Origin: a virus
Direction: 5' to 3' (one strand)
Length of the DNA: 64,000 nucleotides
Virus record (IMG/VR): IMGVR_UViG_3300008110_000048
Span: 62,001-126,000 of that record
Shown: piece after piece, positions 14,420 through 21,277 of the stretch
How the letters are laid out: every line of letters begins with the position of its first letter
How positions within the stretch are numbered: position 1 is the stretch's first letter
Program-made: the position numbers and the translations under genes
Notes under the pieces: model-generated
Told to the model about the DNA's origin: nothing
Databases searched by the model: none
The model's input: the letters and a program-made list of their open reading frames with translations, nothing else

Positions 14420-14658
14420 TAGCTACTCCTTCGCTTAGAGCTATTTGACTTTTTACCAGAGGGTTTAGAAATTGTTCTGCCAACGGTTTTTTTTATGGAA
14501 CGATACTTTTTATCTTTAGTTTCCATGTGATTTTTTTCTTTATTACCCTTTTTGGGTATAAATCTTTCGCCATGATCATTAGCTATAGGGGGAAATTCTC
14601 CAGCCTGTCCAGGAACTGCTACTCGAAACTTATCTTTTTTCTTTTTAATTTGAGCCAT
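14419..14658 (-). CDS. Basic hypothetical protein, 79 aa
   Basis: The product starts MAQIKKKKDKFRVAVPGQAG, has a central ERFIPKKGNKEKN, and ends in a Lys/Ser/Arg-rich tail (KPSGKKSNSSKRRSS). It shares the small-protein operon and the Lys-rich ends of its neighbours. No family is recognised. Confidence 0.6.
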   Translation of the reverse strand: MAQIKKKKDKFRVAVPGQAGEFPPIANDHGERFIPKKGNKEKNHMETKDKKYRSIKKTVGRTISKPSGKKSNSSKRRSS

Positions 14659-14685
14659 ATCTAGTCCTAAATCAATAAAATAAAG

Positions 14686-14799
14686 TTATTTCTTTTTTCT
14701 TTTTTTCTTTGGCCTAGCAGAAAGAACTGGACCATTACTTTTTTGATTATTTGTTCCCATTCTTGGTCCACTAATGTAGATAGATTTCTTAAAAGCCAT
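14686..14799 (-). CDS. Tiny basic protein, 37 aa
   Basis: ATG 14799 overlaps the upstream gene's stop by one base. The product MAFKKSIYISGPRMGTNNQ... ends in a run of Lys/Arg (PKKKRKKK). Start-stop coupling and the shared Lys-rich tail suggest a real gene. It is not recognised outside this context. Confidence 0.55.
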   Translation of the reverse strand: MAFKKSIYISGPRMGTNNQKSNGPVLSARPKKKRKKK

Positions 14800-14972
14800 T
14801 ATTTTTTACGCTTCTTCTTCAATCTATCAGCTGACGATATTGCAATAGCTATTGCTTGCTTTTTGGATTTAACTACTGGACCACCTTTTCCTGAATGCAA
14901 GGTGCCCCTACCGAATTCTCCCATAACAGACTTAATCTTTTTTTGATAAGCTGCTTTCTTCTTACTTGCCAT
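14799..14972 (-). CDS. DUF6496-like small basic protein
   Basis: ATG 14972 (MASKKKAAYQKKIKSVMGEF) is preferred to the longer frame from 15032, which lies inside the upstream gene. The 57-aa product contains VMGEFGRGTLHSGKGG followed by VKSKKQAIAIAISSA, the signature I associate with DUF6496, and ends KKKRKK. The family is broad in phages and bacteria and has no assigned function. Lys-rich ends suggest nucleic-acid binding. Confidence 0.7.
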   Translation of the reverse strand: MASKKKAAYQKKIKSVMGEFGRGTLHSGKGGPVVKSKKQAIAIAISSADRLKKKRKK

Positions 14973-15108
14973 TATTGTTTTTTGTCCAATGACTTGAATA
15001 TTGACCACCAGTTTTCTTGGTATCAATAACATTCATGACAGAATCTTTGAGTAGTTTATAATAATTTTTTTCTGAGGATGTTTTATTACCCCAACCTTTA
15101 TCGGCCAT
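14962..15108 (-). CDS. Small hypothetical protein, 48 aa
   Basis: The product MADKGWGNKTSSEKNYYKLL... continues with SVMNVIDTKKTGGQYSSHW and NNNGK. A late-type box lies 43 nt upstream and the stop overlaps the next start by 11 nt. It therefore heads the small-protein unit. It is less basic than its neighbours. No family is recognised. Confidence 0.6.
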   Translation of the reverse strand: MADKGWGNKTSSEKNYYKLLKDSVMNVIDTKKTGGQYSSHWTKNNNGK

Positions 15109-15124
15109 AATTAACCACCTTACT

Positions 15125-15179
15125 AATAAAAAAAGACTAGTTATATAGTAACATTTCTGCCACTATATAACTAGTCTTT
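15125..15179 (-). terminator. 18-bp perfect hairpin with U-tract, containing a promoter box
   Basis: Two 18-nt arms (15132-15149 and 15162-15179) are perfect inverted complements around AACATTTCTGCC. In the minus direction the hairpin ends in a run of seven U and follows the gene ending at 15202, so it should terminate that transcript. The downstream arm also includes most of the TTACTAT box of the next unit. Confidence 0.8.
15145..15151 (-). promoter_or_regulatory. Putative late promoter box TTACTAT (small-protein unit)
   Basis: The minus strand reads ATGTTACTATAT, 43 nt upstream of ATG 15108. The box spans the loop/stem border of the terminator hairpin, so the same DNA ends one transcript and may start the next. 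Confidence 0.5.
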
Positions 15180-15201
15180 ACTGCTATTAAAATGTTTAAT
15201 A

Positions 15202-15471
15202 TTAGATATTTTTATTTTGTTTTTGTGCAGCAGGAGCTTTTTTAGCAGCTGGCTTCTTGGCAGAAGAAGAACCTTGCCCCTTTGGTCTGCCAGGCTTTTT
15301 GGCAGTTGGTTTCTTGTCAATGCAGGTTTCATCTTTTACGGGCGAAACTGGCTTCACTGAAGGTTTTGGCTCAGCCTTAACTTCTGCTAACACAGGCTTT
15401 GGTGTGCTAACAGCAGGAGTAATCGTTTTAGTCTTTTTCAAACCAAAAATCTTCTTAATTAAATTAATCAT
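15202..15471 (-). CDS. Lys/Pro/Ala-rich protein with AT-hook-like motif
   Basis: The 89-aa product has a short hydrophobic/basic start (MINLIKKIFGLKKTK) and a Pro/Val/Lys-rich middle. The sequence AKKPGRPKGQG contains the GRP core of AT-hooks, and an Ala/Lys-rich tail (SSAKKPAAKKAPAAQ) resembles histone H1 and bacterial nucleoid proteins. It is monocistronic, with a late box 36 nt upstream and a strong terminator downstream. I infer minor-groove DNA binding, perhaps condensation of packaged DNA. Confidence 0.6.
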   Translation of the reverse strand: MINLIKKIFGLKKTKTITPAVSTPKPVLAEVKAEPKPSVKPVSPVKDETCIDKKPTAKKPGRPKGQGSSSAKKPAAKKAPAAQKQNKNI

Positions 15472-15500
15472 TTTATCCTCTTCTTGCTATTGGTGAATTT

Positions 15501-15507
15501 ATAGTAA
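15501..15507 (-). promoter_or_regulatory. Putative late promoter box TTACTAT (AT-hook-like gene)
   Basis: The minus strand reads TAATTACTATAAA, 36 nt upstream of ATG 15471, in the gap after the early-type gene that ends at 15520. It marks the boundary between the early block and the late small-protein block. Confidence 0.5.
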
Positions 15508-15519
15508 TTAACTTGCTTA

Positions 15520-15840
15520 TTATTTACCCTGCTGGGAATCTTTTATCAGCATGTAGCGCTCACCAGTTTCTTTTGACGCAAGAGAAAAACCATAGGATAC
15601 AGCCTCCTCTATTGCCGAAGTAAGCGCCTCTTTATCTTCAAATGAAACTCCATGCAAGGGTATTGTCACTCCTGCATAGACATCAATATTTTCAAAGTTT
15701 CCAATATTGATTTTTCTATTTACCCCACATATTACTATGGGAGAACTTGTTAAAGATACTTCATTACTCAAAAGGTTCACCACCTGATCTAAGGGAGAAT
15801 CTATAGATTGCTCCATTGCTGTTTTGGTTATTTTAGGCAT
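15520..15840 (-). CDS. Hypothetical protein, 106 aa
   Basis: The product has a beta-rich centre (SSPIVICGVNRKINIGNFEN then IDVYAGVTIP) and a helical C-terminal part (DKEALTSAIEEAVSYGFSLA) ending YMLIKDSQQGK. The GNFENIDVYAG-TIP pattern recalls small uncharacterised proteins in actinobacteriophages. It overlaps the upstream kinase by 8 nt and is the last gene of that operon. Confidence 0.6.
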   Translation of the reverse strand: MPKITKTAMEQSIDSPLDQVVNLLSNEVSLTSSPIVICGVNRKINIGNFENIDVYAGVTIPLHGVSFEDKEALTSAIEEAVSYGFSLASKETGERYMLIKDSQQGK

Positions 15841-16624
15841 ACGCGTTTATATATCCGTTTATTATTTGTATTGTCTGAGAAGCTTGATCTTCCATCGACA
15901 TGTTGTCTGTATTTATTATAGCAGATGCTAGACCTTTTACCAAGTCACATTCTTGCTCCGATACATGAGAAGATTGAGCTTCCGTCATAAGCATGCCGTC
16001 TCTCTTCATCATTCTAGCATTTCTAGTTTCATCTGAAGCGTCAAAGTAGATCACCATTCCATTTGGATGACCTAATATCTTGCTAGCCTCATTTACAAAA
16101 CGAACGTCGGAAATAATAATTCCAACAGGAAGCTCATTTTCCTCGTATGAATCGGCAGATATAATACTTCTATGCATTTTCGATGCCTTGTAGATTACCC
16201 ATTTAGCGAAGCATTCGGGATCATATAGTCTGCATAGATCTCCTGCTTTTTGCAGGAAGCTTCTTGGCTTTAGTGGCTCTTGCTCTATTGGCAGAGCGTA
16301 TATCTGTTCAACTAAATCAGTAAAGTGCCTATAGTCCGGTATATTACCTAGGGCACTACCGCCAAATAAATCAAACAAAACTTGATGAATAGCAAATAGC
16401 TGACGATCTTTTTGACGAAGACCTAATGTGGTTCTTTTAATAGAGGCAATCTCATAGAGTGGTAGCGTAAAGAATATGTGATCCCATATTATGGAATTAC
16501 TTACCGGATTAACAGACGCCTTAGGGACTATGCTTTCAGCAACAGAGGTTTTACCGCTAGCAGCTTTGCCAGCCAAACCAATTATCAAAGGATATTCTTT
16601 GTAATATTTTTTATCTAAAATCAT
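15833..16624 (-). CDS. Deoxynucleoside monophosphate kinase-like P-loop kinase
   Basis: The 263-aa product begins with a Walker A loop GLAGKAASGKTSVAE at residues 16-30. It has a lid/NMP-binding region (about 100-150) and the motif GIIISDVRFVNEASKI near 170, which in phage dNMP kinases follows the core. SSHVSEQECD lies near 222. Such enzymes convert dNMPs to dNDPs for phage DNA synthesis. It is co-transcribed with RNase H, the sigma-like factor and a nuclease. A zeta-toxin-like or other small-molecule kinase is a less likely alternative. Confidence 0.75.
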   Translation of the reverse strand: MILDKKYYKEYPLIIGLAGKAASGKTSVAESIVPKASVNPVSNSIIWDHIFFTLPLYEIASIKRTTLGLRQKDRQLFAIHQVLFDLFGGSALGNIPDYRHFTDLVEQIYALPIEQEPLKPRSFLQKAGDLCRLYDPECFAKWVIYKASKMHRSIISADSYEENELPVGIIISDVRFVNEASKILGHPNGMVIYFDASDETRNARMMKRDGMLMTEAQSSHVSEQECDLVKGLASAIINTDNMSMEDQASQTIQIINGYINAYA

Positions 16625-16641
16625 ACTATCTATTATAGCAG

Positions 16642-17076
16642 TTACATCTTGGAAATGTGTTCTTTTCTTAGTTCTAATTCGTCAAGAAACGTATTTGCTA
16701 GTGCGTCAGGCTCCCAGACAAAAGATCTTTTTACTTGAACTACACGAAAGTTAAACTCATCTTTTATTTCCTCTATAGTCATCAACAGAGGAATTAATGA
16801 ACGACTCCTGCACTTAGCCTTACCATTTATCTGGCTAGCAACCGTAGAGGAATCAGTATATATAATAGGGTCCACTAAATCAGCCATAGAGCATATCAGA
16901 AGGCCAGCTATTACAGCCTCATACTCTGCTTCATTGTTAGTTCTTGGGCCGAGTCCTCTAGCGAACTGTGCTATCTTTTTTCTATTTTTATAGACCACGA
17001 CAGCACATGCTGCCTCTCCAAATTTTTTTTGGCCCTGGCCTCGTGATGCGCCATCACAAAAAACTTCTATGTTCAT
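16642..17076 (-). CDS. Ribonuclease HI family protein
   Basis: The 144-aa product carries the RNase H1 active-site layout: Asp in FCDGASRGQG (residue ~8), Glu in NNEAEYEAVIAGL (~49), Asp in IIYTDSSTVASQ (~74) and a C-terminal Asp in EPDALANTFLDE. It would degrade RNA in RNA-DNA hybrids, such as primers made by the phage primase. Its length matches the bacterial reverse-transcriptase-like RNase H subfamily. It lies between the dNMP kinase and two small genes. Confidence 0.85.
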   Translation of the reverse strand: MNIEVFCDGASRGQGQKKFGEAACAVVVYKNRKKIAQFARGLGPRTNNEAEYEAVIAGLLICSMADLVDPIIYTDSSTVASQINGKAKCRSRSLIPLLMTIEEIKDEFNFRVVQVKRSFVWEPDALANTFLDELELRKEHISKM

Positions 17077-17088
17077 TTAACACCGTTT

Positions 17089-17244
17089 TCAGTTTGTTTT
17101 AAGCAAAGAATATATGTCAAGGAGCATATTTTCTACCTCTTGTCTAGAATATAATTCCCTGTCTTGGGAAGATATTTCAAACAAAAAGTTTTCAATTTCT
17201 GACTTTAAATCAGCTGTTTGCTCCTGAGTCAATTCTAATGTCAT
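17089..17244 (-). CDS. Small acidic hypothetical protein, 51 aa
   Basis: The product MTLELTQEQTADLKSEIENF... is predicted almost wholly helical and acidic and ends LLDIYSLLKTN. It overlaps the end of the upstream gene and stops 12 nt before RNase H, so it fits the operon with no gap. No family is recognised. Confidence 0.5.
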   Translation of the reverse strand: MTLELTQEQTADLKSEIENFLFEISSQDRELYSRQEVENMLLDIYSLLKTN

Positions 17245-17434
17245 ATTTAATTCCGTATTTCTTGGCGGTGTTAATAATATTTTTTTCTTGAGATTCAGAA
17301 GATACCTGTATGGTTTTATTTAACAGATATCTATCGCCTTCATATTCAACTTGAATTGGAAAATTTAAATCACTTCTTTTGGACGAGTAAAACTCCTTAG
17401 AAGAAGCAACACTCTTATAGTAACCTATAAACAT
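17210..17434 (-). CDS. Hypothetical protein, 74 aa
   Basis: The product MFIGYYKSVASSKEFYSSKR... includes FPIQVEYEGDRYLLNKTIQV, a likely beta-hairpin, and a mixed C-terminus. It follows the 172-aa helical gene by 10 nt. The GTTACTAT inside its first codons encodes GYY and is not taken as a promoter. Confidence 0.5.
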   Translation of the reverse strand: MFIGYYKSVASSKEFYSSKRSDLNFPIQVEYEGDRYLLNKTIQVSSESQEKNIINTAKKYGIKYDIRIDSGANS

Positions 17435-17444
17435 ATATTATCCT

Positions 17445-17963
17445 TTAGTATGTGCTAAAAAAATCAGACTCCATAAAAGAGCCTTTGTCTTCTCTAAATG
17501 AGGCAACTTGCATGGACTGTATTTTGTCCATCAACTTTCTAGCTGACTCCGATGCTATTCTTGCAGCGGATTCCATGGCTTCAGCCAGATTGACAATTGC
17601 CTCACATGTTACTAGAGCAAAGTATTCATCCTCTGCAGCGTCCATAGCTGCAGCCTCTCGCTCTGCTTCGTTTTTTCCTACACGATTTGATTTGTAAACT
17701 TTCTTATATTTCCCTTCCAATATCTTGTACTGAGCTCTAGCTATTCCCGCAAATCTAGCTGCTCTACCGTAAACATTAGACGTTCTAGCGACCAGTGAAG
17801 CTATCTTTTCTATGCCTAAATCTACGACATCAGTTTCCGGAATTTCGATAAAGTATTTGTATGAATTATCGTTGTCATTGTAGGCGTCTATAACTTCTTT
17901 TAGCTGAGGGCCAAGGAACTGCTGTAACATTTCCTGAAGCTTTTCAAGAGTTGAACTATTCAT
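17445..17963 (-). CDS. Conserved alpha-helical phage protein, 172 aa
   Basis: The protein is mainly helical. It contains VDLGIEKIASLVARTSNVYG then AARFAGIARAQYKILEGKYK, and a Glu/Ala-rich segment (GKNEAEREAAAMDAAEDEYF). The Arg/Lys-YK-VYK...GKNEAERE portion resembles proteins seen in other actinobacteriophage replication regions. Its start overlaps the sigma-like gene's stop (ATGA), which couples their translation. Function unknown; a helical adaptor or recombination accessory protein is a guess. Confidence 0.6.
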   Translation of the reverse strand: MNSSTLEKLQEMLQQFLGPQLKEVIDAYNDNDNSYKYFIEIPETDVVDLGIEKIASLVARTSNVYGRAARFAGIARAQYKILEGKYKKVYKSNRVGKNEAEREAAAMDAAEDEYFALVTCEAIVNLAEAMESAARIASESARKLMDKIQSMQVASFREDKGSFMESDFFSTY

Positions 17964-18826
17964 TTAGTCTCCATTTTTAACAGATAGTAAAGTTCTTCAT
18001 ACGAGAACTCGTCTTCCAAAAGGGTTTGTTTAATTTTTTCTCTAACTTTAGACAAATGCTCTCTTACGGTATTTGGATGCTCATTGACAATTTGAGATAT
18101 TTGGCTAGATCTTTTTCCATCAATGTATCTCCACTTTAAAAGCTGTCTTTCTTGTATGGATAGCTTATCAAATGGTCCTTCTACTTTCTCTCCCAAAACC
18201 CAGAATTCATCTATTTTATCAGTTGCCATTAGTTTTTCCATGCTGTACTCTATTGGATCAGCCTTAAACCCAACAACATAATCTTCGTCACTTTCATCGT
18301 TTGTTGCTTCGTCATCAAGGAGTGGGAAAGTCTTTCTGCCAAGTTGATCAATTAAAAATGTATCCACATTTTTCTTTAGAAGATAAAAAAAGTAACTATA
18401 TAAAAATCCACTAAACGGTATCGGCCCCTTTGCTGAATCCTTTCTTTCGTACCTGCCTAGGCATTGGAAGAACGTCATGTAAACTGTCTGCCGAATATCT
18501 TCTTCATCGCCATATCTTTTAGTCATATAATGAATGCCCCGCATTGTTTCATTTACGACTTTTAGATTATTGCCCTTTATTTTATTTTTCATCAAAGCGA
18601 ATCGGGTAGAAGGATCTTTTATGAATAAAGATATAAACCTTCTAATGTCATAATCATTTAAATTAAACTTACAGTGATACAGTAACGAAATATATTTCGT
18701 TAAAAAGTTACTAAAGACTTGTAGCAGTTCTGCTTGAGCTTTTTGCGAACCCCTTTTGCTATCTGCTATTAGTTTTTGCATCTCGTCTTCTGCTAAAGAA
18801 TAATATTGTTCTTTATAACTTGTCAT
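17960..18826 (-). CDS. Sigma-70-like RNA polymerase sigma factor
   Basis: ATG 18826 is chosen (AAGGA upstream, ATGA overlap with the nuclease gene). The 288-aa product has an N-terminal helical part. Residues 106-152 (GDEEDIRQTVYMTFFQCLGR, then PIPFSGFLYSYFFYLLKK) recall sigma region 2. A variable acidic linker follows. Residues 222-267 are a sigma region 4 helix-turn-helix: LSIQERQLLKWRYIDGKRSS, then QISQIVNEHPNTVREHLSKV. Region 4 contacts -35 DNA or the beta-flap. I infer that it redirects host RNA polymerase, perhaps to the TTACTAT late boxes. A LuxR-type or other HTH regulator cannot be excluded. Confidence 0.75.
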   Translation of the reverse strand: MTSYKEQYYSLAEDEMQKLIADSKRGSQKAQAELLQVFSNFLTKYISLLYHCKFNLNDYDIRRFISLFIKDPSTRFALMKNKIKGNNLKVVNETMRGIHYMTKRYGDEEDIRQTVYMTFFQCLGRYERKDSAKGPIPFSGFLYSYFFYLLKKNVDTFLIDQLGRKTFPLLDDEATNDESDEDYVVGFKADPIEYSMEKLMATDKIDEFWVLGEKVEGPFDKLSIQERQLLKWRYIDGKRSSQISQIVNEHPNTVREHLSKVREKIKQTLLEDEFSYEELYYLLKMETK

Positions 18827-19389
18827 TTTTTTCCTTCCCAGCAAACTATATATTCGCTGTAATAATCTCTAAAATCTTCGTAAAAAATAATATTTGGTAC
18901 TTCTAAATCTTTCATAAAGTTCTTTGCGTCGTTTGAATACTTACTTATGACGCAGGTAAAGTTTTCAAATTCATCTGGATAATATCTCTTAAACCTTTTT
19001 AATTTTATCTTACTCTTATCATCTAGGTATCCTTTTATTTCTACCCAATCGTTATTTCTATTTAAAAGAAAGTCTGGAGTATATCCTTTGGTTCCCCTCT
19101 TAATTGGGAAAGAAAAAACAGTAGGTTCAAATTGAAAATCAATTTTATAGATTCTTAATACTCTAACAAAATTTGCTTCCCAGCTAGAACGGACATTCAT
19201 GTCTATATCTTTTCTGTATCCAGTTTTGGTATACTGATACGCGTTTCCTTTTTTCCTGGAAATTACAGCGTCGTTTTCAATTATCTCAGAATCAATAGAT
19301 TTGTTCCTGATGTTTTTCAAATTGGGATGTTTTTTAAAAGAAGATTTCTCCAAAAAAAACTCTTCTGGGTTGACAATCTGTATGGTCAT
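18823..19389 (-). CDS. PD-(D/E)XK endonuclease (T7 endonuclease I/TnsA-like)
   Basis: ATG 19389 is chosen because AAAGGA lies 6 nt upstream. The 188-aa product has the restriction-type core: Glu in RSSWEANFVRVLRIY, Phe-Glu-Pro in IDFQFEPTVFSFP, PDFLL and the catalytic Lys pair VEIKGYLDD. The SSWE...PDF...VEIKG arrangement matches phage endonucleases related to T7 Endo I and TnsA. It probably cleaves branched DNA or host DNA. It is the first gene after a strong -35/-10 promoter and is coupled to the sigma-like gene. Confidence 0.75.
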   Translation of the reverse strand: MTIQIVNPEEFFLEKSSFKKHPNLKNIRNKSIDSEIIENDAVISRKKGNAYQYTKTGYRKDIDMNVRSSWEANFVRVLRIYKIDFQFEPTVFSFPIKRGTKGYTPDFLLNRNNDWVEIKGYLDDKSKIKLKRFKRYYPDEFENFTCVISKYSNDAKNFMKDLEVPNIIFYEDFRDYYSEYIVCWEGKK

Positions 19390-19426
19390 TGTGTATCCTT
19401 TATGCATCAAGATAATTCATACATAA

Positions 19427-19455
19427 AGTATACACTATCTTGGTAAAAAAATCAA
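19427..19455 (-). promoter_or_regulatory. Sigma70-type early promoter (TTGATT-17-TATACT)
   Basis: On the minus strand TTGATT at 19450-19455 and TATACT at 19427-19432 are separated by 17 bp. Transcription would start near 19420, ~30 nt before ATG 19389. It drives the nuclease, sigma-like factor and RNase H operon and lies back to back with the plus-strand promoter at 19462. Confidence 0.7.
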
Positions 19456-19461
19456 AATAGG

Positions 19462-19490
19462 TTGCAAATCCAAAAGAAAGAGAGTACACT
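19462..19490 (+). promoter_or_regulatory. Sigma70-type promoter for a leaderless mRNA (TTGCAA-17-TACACT)
   Basis: TTGCAA at 19462-19467 and TACACT at 19485-19490 are separated by 17 bp. The expected start point, about 7 nt after the -10, coincides with ATG 19498. No usable Shine-Dalgarno precedes that ATG, which fits leaderless translation as is common in Actinobacteria. Confidence 0.65.
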
Positions 19491-19497
19491 GTTCACC

Positions 19498-19674
19498 ATG
19501 AACACTTTAAAGACAATCATCAACAGCATCAATCAGACGATCAACGAAGAGATCATTGACGACATGACCAAGGTTCTTGGTTTCGACCACCAGTCGGCTG
19601 TCAAAATGGTAACTGAGTTTGAGGATTTCGACCTTTGGCTCTCTGCTGAGGAAAATCCTGTAACAGACTTCTGA
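19498..19674 (+). CDS. Small acidic protein, 58 aa, on the opposite strand
   Basis: ATG 19498 is preferred to TTG 19462, because the TTG is part of the -35 box. The product MNTLKTIINSINQTINEEII... is helical and acidic (VTEFEDFDLWLSAEENP). Its codons are visibly more GC-rich than the neighbours, with many C-ending codons. It is a single-gene unit with its own promoter and a strong bidirectional terminator. An early, highly expressed regulator or host-takeover peptide is inferred; no family is recognised. Confidence 0.75.
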   Translation: MNTLKTIINSINQTINEEIIDDMTKVLGFDHQSAVKMVTEFEDFDLWLSAEENPVTDF

Positions 19675-19690
19675 TTGTTGCTTCAATAAT

Positions 19691-19726
19691 AAAAAAAGGC
19701 CGGGGGAAACCCCGGTCTTTTTTTTT
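19691..19726. terminator. Bidirectional intrinsic terminator
   Basis: A GC stem (GGCCGGGG with CCCCGGTC) is capped by a GAAA tetraloop and flanked by seven A and nine T. It serves the 58-aa gene on the plus strand. On the minus strand it follows the gene ending at 19725, whose stop codon lies in the T-run. Confidence 0.93.
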
Positions 19727-20522
19727 ATCCATTACTCTTTTTGTTCCTAAAAACACCAGTTGGACAAGCCCCACTCTTTGCGTGATCACAGTACGAGCAG
19801 ATCCGCACATTTGATGTTGCGGTAAAGTTTGTATCATTGATAATCTTTGTTATGGAACTTATTAATTTTAACTTTACATTTTCAATATCTTCAGGTGTGA
19901 AAAGATGGCCTTTCTTTTTACCAGATCTTAAGTAGTGCAGCTCGGCGTATATCTCTTTCTCTGGAAAGATATTGTGCATAGCCAGTGCATATATGCCTAG
20001 CTGTAAATTATTTGCAATATCCTTGAGGGTGACTTCCCATTTGCCAGTTTTATAGTCAATAATATTTACCCTATCACCGACAATATCGACCCTATCTATA
20101 AAGCCTATTATGCGATATGACCCTATAATGAAATCAAATCCTAATTCTTTTTCATAAATATTAAATTTCTTATCAGAATATTCATCATAAAATTCCTGTA
20201 GGATAACAGATCCAACTGATATTAAATCTTTTGGTATATTATCTTCTGGGTCCCAAATGGGAATATTTTTATTATATTCCTCTTCTAATTCGTTTAGGTC
20301 TAGCGTTTTATCATTATCTAAAACATTTTCTAGAACAGCGTGAACTATATTGCCCAGTACAGCTGGAGGATTAAATAACCGTGGCTCTTTAGCTATATAA
20401 GAATAAAAGTATTTAGCCGGACACTGTTGATATGTATCTATTCTAGAATAGGAAAAGTCTACCAAAGATAATAGTTCTAGATCTTGTAAATCACTATAAC
20501 TTTTAATTTTAATTGAACTCAA
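19725..20522 (-). CDS. Cas4/RecB-family PD-(D/E)XK exonuclease
   Basis: The 265-aa product has a RecB-like layout. YSRIDTYQQCPAKYFYSYI (first Cys) lies near residue 30, GNIVHAVLENVL at 58-69, and the catalytic core GFIDRVDIVGDRVNIIDYKTGK near 140. A C-terminal Cys cluster (VRICSYCDHAKSGACPTG) completes a four-Cys Fe-S site as in Cas4 and AddB-type nucleases. It would resect or process DNA ends during phage recombination or replication. It is the last gene of the replication operon. Confidence 0.85.
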   Translation of the reverse strand: MSSIKIKSYSDLQDLELLSLVDFSYSRIDTYQQCPAKYFYSYIAKEPRLFNPPAVLGNIVHAVLENVLDNDKTLDLNELEEEYNKNIPIWDPEDNIPKDLISVGSVILQEFYDEYSDKKFNIYEKELGFDFIIGSYRIIGFIDRVDIVGDRVNIIDYKTGKWEVTLKDIANNLQLGIYALAMHNIFPEKEIYAELHYLRSGKKKGHLFTPEDIENVKLKLISSITKIINDTNFTATSNVRICSYCDHAKSGACPTGVFRNKKSNG

Positions 20523-20535
20523 AAATAACTCCTAA

Positions 20536-20700
20536 TTACTCTTCGTCTGGATCAAATATCAATAATCCATTTTCATCGTATTCTTTTCCATTTTCATCTA
20601 TTGTGTGTCCATTGTAAATATTTTTATAGCCACCACTTTTAATAGAAACCCATCCTGATTCACCTATTTCCATGTGATCACTTTCTTCATAGGGCCACAT
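20536..20700 (-). CDS. Small acidic hypothetical protein, 54 aa
   Basis: The product MWPYEESDHMEIGESGWVSI... contains a repeated DENGK/DENGL motif (HTIDENGKEYDENGLLIFDP) and ends PDEE. It overlaps the upstream gene by 14 nt and precedes the Cas4-like gene by 13 nt. The short YNG-T-DENG-EYDENG pattern resembles a beta-repeat. Function unknown. Confidence 0.5.
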   Translation of the reverse strand: MWPYEESDHMEIGESGWVSIKSGGYKNIYNGHTIDENGKEYDENGLLIFDPDEE

Positions 20701-20908
20701 TTTCACCTCCTATAGAAACAGAAACTTCGGTAATGTCATCTGCATTTAGATAGTAATGAACAACAGTTAATAAATCTTTTAGATCATTCTTCGTAAGATA
20801 GAAACCAACACACGTACATTGAATAAAGAGCTTGTCTTCATATCCGTACGTTGGATCACTATATTCCGTTAGCTTTATGTTTCCCTTTTGAACAATTGCT
20901 GGTATCAT
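20687..20908 (-). CDS. Hypothetical protein, 73 aa
   Basis: The product is mixed alpha/beta: MIPAIVQKGNIKLTEYSDPT, then KLFIQCTCVGFYLTKNDLKD and a C-terminal EVSVSIGG strand. It sits in the replication operon, 3 nt after the zinc protein. Similar small 'F-L---DLKDL--V---YLN' proteins occur in phage replication modules, but I assign no family. Confidence 0.5.
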   Translation of the reverse strand: MIPAIVQKGNIKLTEYSDPTYGYEDKLFIQCTCVGFYLTKNDLKDLLTVVHYYLNADDITEVSVSIGGENVAL

Positions 20909-20911
20909 TTT

Positions 20912-21277
20912 TTACTCCTCGTAAATAGTTACTGGATTCCAATTTGGATCATCCAATTTTTCTCGCATATCGTTTACGTAAGAATCCCAATCTCTTTCAT
21001 CTTCCGTTTTCTTTTCATATCTAACCTGACCCTTAAAAGGGTTTGATTTAAATCTTGTAAGAATTAATTTTCCTTGTTTTGTTTTCCATCTTAAAACGCC
21101 GTTTTTACAATCGCAAAAATCTTCGTTATCAACAGATATCTTTAGGTCTGGATCATATCTTCCACTGCATCCATTGCAGCGTGTATATCTACCCTTGTCC
21201 TGGCATCTATTGCAGGAGGGACAGAACGACCAGCACCATTTTTCAACTGGATTTATTGTTGGCCCAATACTAGACAT
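20912..21277 (-). CDS. Cys-rich zinc-binding protein
   Basis: The 121-aa product has at least nine cysteines in its first 60 residues: CWSFCPSCNRCQDKGRYTRC, then NGCSGRYDPD and DFCDCKNG. These form two zinc knuckles in rubredoxin or DnaJ-like style. The C-terminal half is charged. It overlaps the end of the polymerase gene's neighbour junction by 8 nt (polymerase stop at 21270). It may bind DNA or bridge replication proteins. Confidence 0.55.
   Translation of the reverse strand: MSSIGPTINPVEKWCWSFCPSCNRCQDKGRYTRCNGCSGRYDPDLKISVDNEDFCDCKNGVLRWKTKQGKLILTRFKSNPFKGQVRYEKKTEDERDWDSYVNDMREKLDDPNWNPVTIYEE

Noticed and set aside
17416-17422. TTACTAT copy at the start of the 74-aa gene
   Set aside because: It encodes GYY within the first codons and no gene start lies 30-50 nt downstream.
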